A DNA stretch of 64,000 nt from Marinoscillum sp. 108. GTDB lineage: Bacteria > Bacteroidota > Bacteroidia > Cytophagales > Cyclobacteriaceae. Of the stretch, positions 19,353 to 27,572 are shown piece after piece. The position numbers were made by a program, and so were the translations under genes. Location: positions 1-64,000 of the forward strand of contig NZ_LR734819.1 in assembly GCF_902506655.1 (NCBI RefSeq), given 5' to 3'. Within the stretch, counting starts at the first letter, position 1; each line of letters opens with the position of its first letter. Below the pieces are notes generated by a model. The model saw only the letters and a program-made list of their open reading frames with translations. It had not been told where the DNA came from and made no database searches.

Positions 19353-20207
19353 ATGAAAAAGTCCACTTTCTTACATCTCCGAATACCCTTTTCGTTTTTT
19401 TTGTCGCCGGTTTTCTTTTTTGCTACGGCGATCGTCTCTGGGTACAACACTGAAAATTTCTGGCTTGTTTTCATCATTTTGCATTTTCTGCTGTATCCGG
19501 CCAGCAATGGCTACAATAGTTACTTCGACAAGGATGAAGGGAGCATTGGTGGGCTGAAGCATCCACCGAAGGTTACCCAAGAGCTATTTTATGCCTCCTG
19601 GGCCATGGATGTTCTTGCCATCGGTCTTGGCTGGTCCATTTCATGGCAGTTTGCCGTGATGCTGCTGGTGTATGGGCTGGTGTCCAAGGCATACAGTCAT
19701 CCATCCATTCGGTTGAAGAAAATGCCCATCATCGGGTGGCTGGCCGCGGGTGTTTTTCAGGGGTATTTTACTTTTCTTATGGTGTGTCTGGCTTTCAGCG
19801 GGCCTGAGGTCATTACTGAGTTGAAAGTCCAGTTTGCCGGAATTCTCAGCACGCTTCTGCTTTTCGGCTCCTATCCAATGACGCAAGTATATCAGCATGA
19901 TGAGGATGCCCGCAGAGGGGATCGCACCATTAGCCTTATTTTAGGAGTCTTGGGTACTTTTCATTTTACGGCCTTGTTTTTTTCGGTGTCCGTATTGCTC
20001 TTTGCATTTTTCTTTCAGCTGTACTACGATACACAAGTGGTATTTTTATTTATCCTGGCGCTCTCCCCTATCCTGCTATTTTTCCTGGTCTGGTACATGC
20101 AGGTGAGAAAGGACCCAAACAATGCAGACTATCAGCGGACGATGTGGTTAAACTTTATTTCGGGGGCTTGTCTGAATATTTTTTTCATCTGGTTGATTGC
20201 TAAGTAA
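19353..20207 (+). CDS. UbiA-family membrane prenyltransferase
   Basis: 284 residues from ATG 19353; the in-frame TTG at 19332 adds seven residues and is less likely. About eight membrane helices. Both aspartate-rich motifs are visible: NSYFDKDEG (Asn55, Asp59, Asp61) and HDEDARRGDRT (Asp183, Asp185, Asp190), which bind Mg-diphosphate of the prenyl donor. The family transfers prenyl chains to aromatic rings, glycerol phosphate lipids or chlorophyllide. It is not a MenA or UbiA housekeeping context; position beside the PKS suggests it prenylates the polyketide. Its last eight bases overlap the convergent flavoprotein gene. Confidence 0.9.
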   Translation: MKKSTFLHLRIPFSFFLSPVFFFATAIVSGYNTENFWLVFIILHFLLYPASNGYNSYFDKDEGSIGGLKHPPKVTQELFYASWAMDVLAIGLGWSISWQFAVMLLVYGLVSKAYSHPSIRLKKMPIIGWLAAGVFQGYFTFLMVCLAFSGPEVITELKVQFAGILSTLLLFGSYPMTQVYQHDEDARRGDRTISLILGVLGTFHFTALFFSVSVLLFAFFFQLYYDTQVVFLFILALSPILLFFLVWYMQVRKDPNNADYQRTMWLNFISGACLNIFFIWLIAK

Positions 20208-21318
20208 AAGGCTCTCCGTGGGTTTGACGAATGAGTGCCCGGGCCATGGGTTTCATATACTTTCCGGTGAATACTGCCAGCTCGGAGGCCTGACCTTTTC
20301 CAAAAAGACCCTGAATCTTGCGGCCGGCCCACAGTCGGGTGGCAAATTGCTGATTCCAGGTGTGGAGGTAGCGGGCTTCTATAGCGGGTAGGTCAAAATG
20401 ATCGCCGGTTTTGTTGGTGAGGATGATCTCCGAAAGAAGACTGGCCGCATGTATGGCCATGGCCATGCCATTGCCGCAAAGGGGTGTGATCATTCCGGCG
20501 GCATCCCCAGACATGAGGAGGTGTTCGTAGATCGGTTCTTTTTTGACAAACGTGATTTCATTGATCACCTCCGGGGTGGAGAAAAGAAAGTCACTATTTT
20601 GGAAAAGGTGTCTCAGCTTTGGGTTTCTAAAGAGCACTTCATTTTCCACTCCTTTGATGCTTCCGTGTTTGCGCACCTGATCGCGGTGCACCATGTAGCA
20701 GAGATTAAACTTATCGCCTTCAATTTTACTCACGCCGCAGTAGCCGCCCTCAAAATTATGCAGGGCGATCAGGTTGTCTGGAAAGTCTGTTTTCACATGG
20801 TATTTTACCCCCACATAAGGGGAGTGTTCTTTGATAAAGGGACGACTGAGTGTCTGATCAAGTTTGGCGCGCTTACCATGAGCCGAGATCACAAGCCGGG
20901 ATTCATATTGCTTATTCTGGTCGGTTTTTACCAGAAAATGCTCCCCCATGAAAGTGGCATCCAATACGCGGGTTCCTTGTAAGATCTGCGTTCCGGACTC
21001 CTGTGACTTTTGGGCCAGCCACTGATCAAAGACAAAGCGACTGATTCCGAAGCCTCCCAAATCGAGTGGAGCAGTAAAGGATCGGCCTTTGGTGGATGAG
21101 ATTTGTAATTGGTGGATCGAAGGAGGCAGAAAATGAGCAGGAAAGAGATCGTGGGCTTCCAGAAAGGGAATCACTTCATTCGAAACGTACTCCCCGCATA
21201 CCCGGTGAAAGGGAAAGACATTTTTCTCCAGAAGGAGCACATCCAGCCCCGCTCTTGAAAGCAAAATACTATTGATCAGGCCGGACAGGCCCCCACCTAT
21301 AATGATGATGTCGTGCAT
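20200..21318 (-). CDS. FAD-dependent oxidoreductase, geranylgeranyl-reductase-like
   Basis: 372 residues. The N-terminal dinucleotide fold IIIIGGGLSGL (Gly8-Gly13) with Glu31 as ribose contact, the RVCGEYVSNE motif (about 39-48) typical of the geranylgeranyl reductase / aromatic hydroxylase group, and the second FAD motif LMSGDAAGMITPLCGNGMAMA (about residues 275-295, in GD...P form). It could reduce prenyl double bonds or hydroxylate the aromatic ring, as SrsC does in the S. griseus phenolic lipid pathway. It converges on the UbiA gene with an eight-base overlap and completes the four-gene PKS locus. Confidence 0.88.
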   Translation of the reverse strand: MHDIIIIGGGLSGLINSILLSRAGLDVLLLEKNVFPFHRVCGEYVSNEVIPFLEAHDLFPAHFLPPSIHQLQISSTKGRSFTAPLDLGGFGISRFVFDQWLAQKSQESGTQILQGTRVLDATFMGEHFLVKTDQNKQYESRLVISAHGKRAKLDQTLSRPFIKEHSPYVGVKYHVKTDFPDNLIALHNFEGGYCGVSKIEGDKFNLCYMVHRDQVRKHGSIKGVENEVLFRNPKLRHLFQNSDFLFSTPEVINEITFVKKEPIYEHLLMSGDAAGMITPLCGNGMAMAIHAASLLSEIILTNKTGDHFDLPAIEARYLHTWNQQFATRLWAGRKIQGLFGKGQASELAVFTGKYMKPMARALIRQTHGEPFT

Positions 21319-21328
21319 TCGTTGCTGC

Positions 21329-21358
21329 TATGAGTAAAAGTTAACAACCATACTCATA
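21329..21358. promoter_or_regulatory. Inverted repeat TATGAGTA-N14-TACTCATA upstream of the flavoprotein gene
   Basis: Perfect 8-bp arms at 21329-21336 and 21351-21358 in the 35-base gap before the flavoprotein start, overlapping the stop codon of the upstream protease. The left arm is also present in the PKS/UbiA divergent region. Could be an operator for the locus or a weak hairpin between genes. Confidence 0.4.
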
Positions 21359-22616
21359 TCATTCGTTTCAGGCGAAATGTTTTTTTCATTTTTCGTCCAT
21401 CACGCCAAATGACGAGCCGTATTTTCAAGCCATCCTTTTTTCTGAGCATCGCGTTGATTTCGGAGACAGAAGAATTCTGGAGGTTGAGTCCGTTGATTTT
21501 GAGAATGACATCTCCCCGCCTAATGTCGACTTCCGTAGCCGGTGTATCCTCATTCACGTCTGACACTACCAGGCTGTCAAGTTTTTTACCTTCTGCCGCA
21601 ATAATCATCCCACTCATATTGGCCTCAAAAGCGTCATTAAAAGTTTGCCCTTTGCGCAGGTAGAGGGTTTCGTTTGGATAATCGAAAGTAACATCAAATC
21701 TTGAAAGCAGGTCACCCCCTAGGGTCCCATGCCTGGATCCCCGTTTGATGGCTTTGATGTAGGCTCCGCTGATGGGGATGGATACCAGTACATCCTCAAA
21801 GGAAAAGTCCCCAATGAGACAAGTGTTCATGCGCCCGAGGTGCCCTGGAATTTCACCTCCCAGGCCGTGTCCCAGTCTGGTGAGGATCACTTTTTCTGGT
21901 CGCTTGAGATCATCTGTATTGTCCACATCTAATAGTAAGGCATGGCTGGCACCAGAATCGACCATGAGCTTCACTGTATCTTTTTTACCATCCTGGGTAA
22001 TTTGCATATTGATAAAAGGCTTGGTATTGTAAACGGTCATTGGGATGGCCGTGTCCCACTTTCTGGGCTTGAAGGACTCCGGGCGGTAGATCCGCAGGAT
22101 CCTTTCATCATAGTCTATGTTGATCACAAACCGATTGAACACTTCGTAACCAATGATCCCATAGATTTCCTCTCCAAGGTTTTTGTTCAGCTCCAGATAG
22201 TCTTCTTTGAGCACCAACATATTCAGCCCTTTGCCTTGTATGCCGCCGGGCATAGACATGCGGATACCCGTGGCTACAAATGCCTGAAGGGAGTCGATCA
22301 AACCGGGCCCTTGTATCTGAATGTCGCGCACGTAAGTGAGACCCAGAATGTCTCCAAAAACCTTTTCGGTAAGTATCGCGGATTCTGCTCCCGTGTCCAG
22401 AATAAATTTGAGGGTAAGGAAATTATTGATGGTGATGGGGATGACGATCAGGTTGCTGTACTGCTCAAACTTGATCTCCACCATATTGACTCCATCTGGC
22501 ATGAAAAACCCAATGCGCTCTTGAGAGGAGGCACGTGTGCCCATCATGCACCCGAGGATGAGTACCAACAACAAACGCTTAGAGAATGGGATGAAACGTA
22601 GCCAGGTTAGGAGCAT
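21354..22616 (-). CDS. Retropepsin-like aspartyl protease with C-terminal PDZ domain
   Basis: 420 residues from ATG 22616; this start gives a clean signal peptide or membrane anchor (LLLVLILGCMMGTRASSQ), whereas the upstream in-frame ATG 22667 adds 17 residues lacking signal character. Two aspartyl half-sites are present in one chain: FILDTGAESAIL (about residue 77) and MVDSGASHALLL (about 220), as in pepsin-type two-lobe enzymes but with bacterial retropepsin-like (gag-asp) sequence. A PDZ domain closes the protein (about 330-415, DVNEDTPATEVDIRRGDVILKI). Probably a periplasmic or outer-surface endopeptidase; substrate unknown. Similar proteins are common in Bacteroidota. Confidence 0.88.
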   Translation of the reverse strand: MLLTWLRFIPFSKRLLLVLILGCMMGTRASSQERIGFFMPDGVNMVEIKFEQYSNLIVIPITINNFLTLKFILDTGAESAILTEKVFGDILGLTYVRDIQIQGPGLIDSLQAFVATGIRMSMPGGIQGKGLNMLVLKEDYLELNKNLGEEIYGIIGYEVFNRFVINIDYDERILRIYRPESFKPRKWDTAIPMTVYNTKPFINMQITQDGKKDTVKLMVDSGASHALLLDVDNTDDLKRPEKVILTRLGHGLGGEIPGHLGRMNTCLIGDFSFEDVLVSIPISGAYIKAIKRGSRHGTLGGDLLSRFDVTFDYPNETLYLRKGQTFNDAFEANMSGMIIAAEGKKLDSLVVSDVNEDTPATEVDIRRGDVILKINGLNLQNSSVSEINAMLRKKDGLKIRLVIWRDGRKMKKTFRLKRMI

Positions 22617-22739
22617 ATAATCTTCAAACAACAAATAACCACCAATCCCTAGTGATTGATGGATCAAATGGGTCTGATAGTAAATTACTTAAAAAACCAC
22701 GAATCAAAAAGGTGTGATTTTCCGCTTGTTGTCTTGTCC

Positions 22740-25670
22740 TTAGTCAAAAAGATTGGTGATGTCCTCCTTGCTGAGGCTCTTCACAAAGCTCTCCTCTATG
22801 GTGATGAGGTTTTGCGCAAGCTTCAGTTTGGACTGTTGTAGTTTGAGGATCTTTTCTTCTACAGTGTCTCTGGCGATAAACTTATAGGTGAAGACTTTAT
22901 TGGTCTGACCAATCCTGTGGGCCCTATCCACGGCCTGGGCCTCTATGGCGGGGTTCCACCAGGGATCCAGCAGGAATACATAGTCCGCTTCCGTGAGGTT
23001 GAGGCCAAGTCCTCCGGCTTTCAGGGAAATGAGAAATATGCGGATGTTTTCATTGTTTTGAAACTTCTCCACCTCTGCCTTTCTGTCCTTCACAGATCCA
23101 TCGAGGTATGCATAAGGGATGTTTTCTGCCTGGAGATACTGCTCCACGATTTTCAGGTGCTTTACAAATTGGCTGAAAATCAAAATTTTGTGATCCTTGC
23201 CCAGCGCATTGGATACCATGTGGGTGATGTCTTCAAACTTACCAGAGTCGCCTTCATAGGTCTCATCCACCATGCTCGGATGGTTGGCAATTTGTCGCAA
23301 TCGGGTAAGACCTTGCAGGAGGATCATTTGAGATTTTTGAAGGCCATCTTGTGCAATGAGGTCCAGTATTTTGTTTCGGTAAGCATTTTTCTCCCGATCA
23401 TAATATTCTCGCTGCTGCGCAGAAAGATCACAGTAGTGGACGTTTTCCACTTTTTCGGGCAGGTCTTTGGCCACTTGAGTTTTTTCTCTTCTCAGAATAA
23501 ATGGCTTGATCAGTGCATTGAGGCGACGCATTTTGGCCTCATCCTTGCGTTTTTCTATAGGAATCTGATACTCCGTTTTGAAGAACTTCTCGGTACCAAG
23601 TAGCCCCGGATTCACAAAAGACATCTGTGACCAAAGGTCTAGCGTGCTGTTTTCTATCGGCGTGCCGGATAGAATGAGTTTTCTACGTGACTTCAACTCC
23701 CGCACGGACTTGGAGATGATGGAGTCCGGATTTTTGATGGCCTGAGACTCATCCAGGATGATGTAGTTGAAATAGAACTGCTTGAGCAGGTCAGTATCTA
23801 TCCGGGTGATGCCGTAGCTGGTGATCACCAGGTCGTAGCGGGCAAAACGCTCATGATTCTTGTTTCGGTTGGTACCGGTGTAGTTGAGTATTTTCAGGCC
23901 TGGAGCGAACTTTCCGGCTTCCATCTCCCAGTTGTAAATGAGGGAAGTGGGCATCACCAGCAGGCTGGTGGAGCCGTTGTCTTTTTCCTTTTCACCCTGC
24001 AGAAGGGCCAAAGTCTGTACGGTTTTTCCCAGACCCATATCATCTGCAAGGCAGCCACCAAAACCATACTGGTTCAGGAAGGACAGCCAGTTGTAGCCTG
24101 CCTGCTGGTAGGGACGAAGGGTTCCTTTAAACTTGGCGGGAACCGGCGTGTCTTCTATTTCATCGAAATCCAGCAGCTTTTCCAGCTTTCTGGTCATGGC
24201 CACTTTGGCGTGGTTGCCGTCTTTGAGGTCTTTGACCAGGGATACGTGGATTTTGTTCAGCGTGATGTTATCCGCTCCGTTGCTGGAGAATGCAAACAGA
24301 TCACTGTACTCGGTTACCCAGTTGTCTGGGATGATGGCGTATTCACCATTGGGCAGTTTGAACTCGCTTTGCTTGTTGAGTACGTACTGTCGAATGGTGG
24401 TAAAGGGGATTTCAAATTCTCCAAAATGGATGACCGCTTTGATATCGAACCAATCAATGTTTTCAGTGATTTCGAGGTTAAAATCGGTGGAGCCTACAAA
24501 ATACTTTTTTACCGAAGCGTCGCGCTGGTCTATGATGAAACCCTGCTCACGCAGTGTAGCCAGGTTGTCATTGAGCCACGACATGGCATTGGTTTTGCTT
24601 AGCGTGGATCTGGAGCTCTTGAGAGGCAGGCCGGAGTTGGTCAGGGTATCGATGAAGCTCTTCTCTTGTGTGGAGTCCCTTCGCACCCTGTGAAAAATGT
24701 AATCATCTTCCTGCTTTTCTACAGAGACACTCACTTTTTTGAGTTTGTCGGCTTTGTAGGAATACGTGCCATAGCGGAAGCTCAGTTCGAATAGGATTTT
24801 GGAAACATCCGCACTGGTACCGTTGGTCTTGGGAGTATCAAACAAAGTGCCTGTGCTTTGTGAGGCAGAAGCCAGTTCGGAAAATGACAGCACCGGGGTG
24901 GGCAGCAGTTTTTCGGACTTGATCTCAAAACCCTGGGCATACACGTCGAATGATGCAATGAGGGGGGCCACAAACTTTCGATAATAGGTCTCCTCTACAT
25001 TTTTCGGGATGAGGATAAATTTTTTATTGAAAAAGGGCTTTAGCTTGTTACCATTCACCTCCTGTTCGAAGGTGAAGAGGGTATCATCTACCACCATCCA
25101 GGCGGGTTCTTTACACAGAAGATAGCTTTCGTTTTGAAAAAAGTGAACCTTCTCTTCCTTGAGTTTGATGGTAGGAAAATAATGGGTGTTTTCTTCATTT
25201 CTCCTGAAATGAAAAAGGACTGTAGCCTTCTCATCCGAAATGGTAATCTTTTTCCAGGTGGGCTCTCCGTCTTTGCCCATTTCAAATAGTTGCTTGCCAT
25301 GAATAAGTGAAAGCACCTTGGATCGGCGAATTTCCAGGTATCGGTCTATCTCATCCTGTAGGATTTTATCACCCGCTTTTTTATCGTAAACCTTCAGAAA
25401 AAACTCATCGAGCTTCATCTTCTTTTTCTGGAAATGATTGAATACAGCCTTTTGCTGCATCTGATCCATGGTCTTGATCAGCTCATAGTCGGCTGCATCC
25501 AGTCCCTCATCAAATTCTTCGGCGTTTTGGGCAGAGATGTTTTGATGTGAATAAGTCAAATTTCCTTTGTCGTTGATCTGCACGACAAATGACTCAAACA
25601 AGAAACCGAGGTACTCATGCTCGAAGAGTGAATAGACAATTTGAAAAGGCTGATCAGGGGCTACTTTCAT
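22740..25670 (-). CDS. SNF2-family helicase/ATPase
   Basis: 976 residues from ATG 25670; the longer frame start at 25724 adds 18 residues without conservation. The N-terminal half is a poorly conserved bacterial SNF2 accessory region. The motor carries Walker A DDMGLGKTVQTL (about residue 540), the Walker B box as DESQ in place of DEAH (ILDESQAIKNP), motif III LSGTPIENS, and motif VI QAVDRAHRIGQTNKVF. These double-stranded DNA translocases remodel protein-DNA complexes (for example RapA recycling RNA polymerase). The exact partner here is unknown. It stands alone between a protease gene and lolC. Confidence 0.93.
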   Translation of the reverse strand: MKVAPDQPFQIVYSLFEHEYLGFLFESFVVQINDKGNLTYSHQNISAQNAEEFDEGLDAADYELIKTMDQMQQKAVFNHFQKKKMKLDEFFLKVYDKKAGDKILQDEIDRYLEIRRSKVLSLIHGKQLFEMGKDGEPTWKKITISDEKATVLFHFRRNEENTHYFPTIKLKEEKVHFFQNESYLLCKEPAWMVVDDTLFTFEQEVNGNKLKPFFNKKFILIPKNVEETYYRKFVAPLIASFDVYAQGFEIKSEKLLPTPVLSFSELASASQSTGTLFDTPKTNGTSADVSKILFELSFRYGTYSYKADKLKKVSVSVEKQEDDYIFHRVRRDSTQEKSFIDTLTNSGLPLKSSRSTLSKTNAMSWLNDNLATLREQGFIIDQRDASVKKYFVGSTDFNLEITENIDWFDIKAVIHFGEFEIPFTTIRQYVLNKQSEFKLPNGEYAIIPDNWVTEYSDLFAFSSNGADNITLNKIHVSLVKDLKDGNHAKVAMTRKLEKLLDFDEIEDTPVPAKFKGTLRPYQQAGYNWLSFLNQYGFGGCLADDMGLGKTVQTLALLQGEKEKDNGSTSLLVMPTSLIYNWEMEAGKFAPGLKILNYTGTNRNKNHERFARYDLVITSYGITRIDTDLLKQFYFNYIILDESQAIKNPDSIISKSVRELKSRRKLILSGTPIENSTLDLWSQMSFVNPGLLGTEKFFKTEYQIPIEKRKDEAKMRRLNALIKPFILRREKTQVAKDLPEKVENVHYCDLSAQQREYYDREKNAYRNKILDLIAQDGLQKSQMILLQGLTRLRQIANHPSMVDETYEGDSGKFEDITHMVSNALGKDHKILIFSQFVKHLKIVEQYLQAENIPYAYLDGSVKDRKAEVEKFQNNENIRIFLISLKAGGLGLNLTEADYVFLLDPWWNPAIEAQAVDRAHRIGQTNKVFTYKFIARDTVEEKILKLQQSKLKLAQNLITIEESFVKSLSKEDITNLFD

Positions 25671-25808
25671 ATCGTTTGCAACTGGGCAAATTTCGAAACT
25701 AATAAAAAAGGAATTAAAAATCACTACGCGCGCAAAGAAGAGATTCTTAAGTTTTTACTGACGATAATTAGAACGCTCTCTTTGGGAAGAGGAGGACGAA
25801 GTTAAAAA

Positions 25809-27035
25809 TCACTGTAGATCAGTCATCGCAACGCTTTTGGAGGCGCTGAGTGCCGGCTGTATGGAGGTGACGATGGTGATGACAATGATGGACAAAACGG
25901 TGAGGAGAACATCGAGCCATTCCACTTTCACAGGGTATGCATCGATGATGGCGGTCTGCATGCCCATGGTGACCAGACCAAACTCCTGCTGTACGAAACT
26001 AACCAGGAGGCCCAGAAGTAGTCCGGTAAAAGCACCCGTGAAGGCAACTATACAGCCTTCCAGTAGGAATATTTTGGTGATGAGGCCACGGGTGGCACCC
26101 TGGGCAGACAGTATGGCCACGTCTTTTTTCTTATCAAGCACCAGCATATTGAGCGAGAAGAAGATGTTGATGGAGGCTATGGCGATGATGATGGAAAACG
26201 TGAGAAACACGAAGAATTTTTCATAAGACAACACCCTGTAGAGGTCGCCGTGAATCTCGTCGTTGGATTGTACCAAAAAGGAAGACCCGAGTAAATCCTG
26301 CAGTCTTTTCTTCACCTTATTTGGGTCGGCTGAAGGAGCAAGCTGAAGCTCCAGGAGATTCCGCTTGCCTTTTTTGTTGAAGAGCTCTTCGGCAAATCGT
26401 ATGGGTACGTAGACCAGGTTTTCATCATAGGATTTTTCCACTGCGAAGACCCCACCGGGCAGGATGTTCTTCAGACGATACATTTTCTCAGGATTGAGCA
26501 TACCCGGGCGCACTTCGTCAGGGAAGTACATCTGTATGGTATAAAAGTCGTTTTTGGGGTTGATGGACAGGTCATATTGTACGCCTCTGCCTACGATGGC
26601 GTAGGAGATGTCGTTGGAGGTAAGCTTGAGATCCCCGAACACGAGGTAGTCTTCCAGGCGACCCTGCTCTATAAAGCTTTCACTCACGCCCTTCACCCTG
26701 GCCACGCGCTGAGCATTGTTGTATTTGATGAGCACATTGTCCTCCAGTACCTCGGTGATGCTCACAATTTCTTCGAGGGAGTTTACTTTATTACTGATGT
26801 CGGGCCCATAGACAAAAGATTTCCCCACATTGGCTGACACCACCAGGTTGGGATCTACGGTGCCATAGAGGTTTCGCAGCAGTCCCTCCAGACCATTGAA
26901 AACTGAAAGTACGATGATCAATGCCATGGTACCAATGGCCACCACCAACATAGAAATGATGGAGATCACATTGATGAAGCTTTTCTTCTTTTTAGAGAGA
27001 AAATATCTTTTGGCAATGAAATAGGCAAGGTTCAC
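25809..27035 (-). CDS. LolC/LolE-type lipoprotein-releasing ABC permease
   Basis: 408 residues with one N-terminal membrane helix (about 22-48), a large periplasmic MacB-like domain and three C-terminal FtsX helices. N-terminal YFIAKRYFLSKKKKSFINVIS is characteristic of LolCE. Its start is GTG 27035, overlapping the rbfA stop (GTGA), so it is coupled to rbfA; no in-frame ATG lies before Met29. LolCDE extracts lipoproteins from the inner membrane and passes them to LolA. The ATPase LolD is not in the window. The rbfA-lolC order is a recurring arrangement in Bacteroidota as far as I recall. Confidence 0.9.
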   Translation of the reverse strand: MNLAYFIAKRYFLSKKKKSFINVISIISMLVVAIGTMALIIVLSVFNGLEGLLRNLYGTVDPNLVVSANVGKSFVYGPDISNKVNSLEEIVSITEVLEDNVLIKYNNAQRVARVKGVSESFIEQGRLEDYLVFGDLKLTSNDISYAIVGRGVQYDLSINPKNDFYTIQMYFPDEVRPGMLNPEKMYRLKNILPGGVFAVEKSYDENLVYVPIRFAEELFNKKGKRNLLELQLAPSADPNKVKKRLQDLLGSSFLVQSNDEIHGDLYRVLSYEKFFVFLTFSIIIAIASINIFFSLNMLVLDKKKDVAILSAQGATRGLITKIFLLEGCIVAFTGAFTGLLLGLLVSFVQQEFGLVTMGMQTAIIDAYPVKVEWLDVLLTVLSIIVITIVTSIQPALSASKSVAMTDLQ

Positions 27036-27412
27036 TCCTCTTCTTCGGTTTCGTCTGCGGGGGGAATGTTCAAACCATCGATGAGCTGATCCATGCGGGA
27101 GGCTCGCTCTTCGGTATCGTCATGGAAAAACGCCAGCTCAGGGGTCACCCGAACCTGCTTTCCTATTCTGTTGCCCAGGTGCTTTCGGATTTCGCTTTTC
27201 TTTTCGTTGAGGTTAAAGAAAACGTCTTCTGTATTTTGGATGGGAAATACGCTTAGAAAGATTTTGGCAAAGCCCAGATCCGGTGACATCTCTACCGCGG
27301 TGACTGTCACCAGGCTATGCCCAAAATAATGCCGGGTGTCGCGCTGAAAGATCTCGCTAAGGTCTTTTTGGATTTGCCTGCCGTACTTATGTTGTCTTTT
27401 GTTCTGTGTCAT
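27032..27412 (-). CDS. rbfA: Ribosome-binding factor A
   Basis: 126 residues, a single KH-like domain followed by an acidic tail (PADETEEEE). Family marks: QIQKDLSEIFQRD near the N-terminus, VTAVEMSPDLGFAKIFLSVFP in the middle and VRVTPELAFFHDDTEERASRMDQLI at the end. RbfA binds the 30S subunit during late 16S rRNA maturation and cold adaptation. Upstream on this strand a TTGACA-N18-TATATT pair lies at 27429-27458, a classical sigma70 pattern, and also GATATTTG just before the start. The gene is coupled to lolC by a four-base overlap. Confidence 0.93.
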   Translation of the reverse strand: MTQNKRQHKYGRQIQKDLSEIFQRDTRHYFGHSLVTVTAVEMSPDLGFAKIFLSVFPIQNTEDVFFNLNEKKSEIRKHLGNRIGKQVRVTPELAFFHDDTEERASRMDQLIDGLNIPPADETEEEE

Positions 27413-27572
27413 TGGTGCAAATATCCATAATATACAGGAAGGTGTACATGCCTGTCAACGTTTTGTCAGGTATAAGGGCCTCTATTATTTAGCAGGAAGC
27501 TATAGAAAGCACTCTCCTCCACCAATTTATTTGTTAATTTCGAAACGCAAAACAGCCAGACTTCATTTCAAA

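Noticed and set aside
23853-24602. 249-codon plus-strand frame inside the SNF2 gene
   Set aside because: Antisense to a well-supported helicase; no motif, promoter or neighbour.
25777-25790. Small hairpin CTCTT-TGGG-AAGAG after lolC
   Set aside because: Only five base pairs and no T run on the minus strand, so not called a terminator.
27399-27572. N-terminal extension of the GT-C-like protein overlapping rbfA
   Set aside because: The first 58 codons have no membrane or domain character and would place the start inside rbfA; a later start is more plausible.
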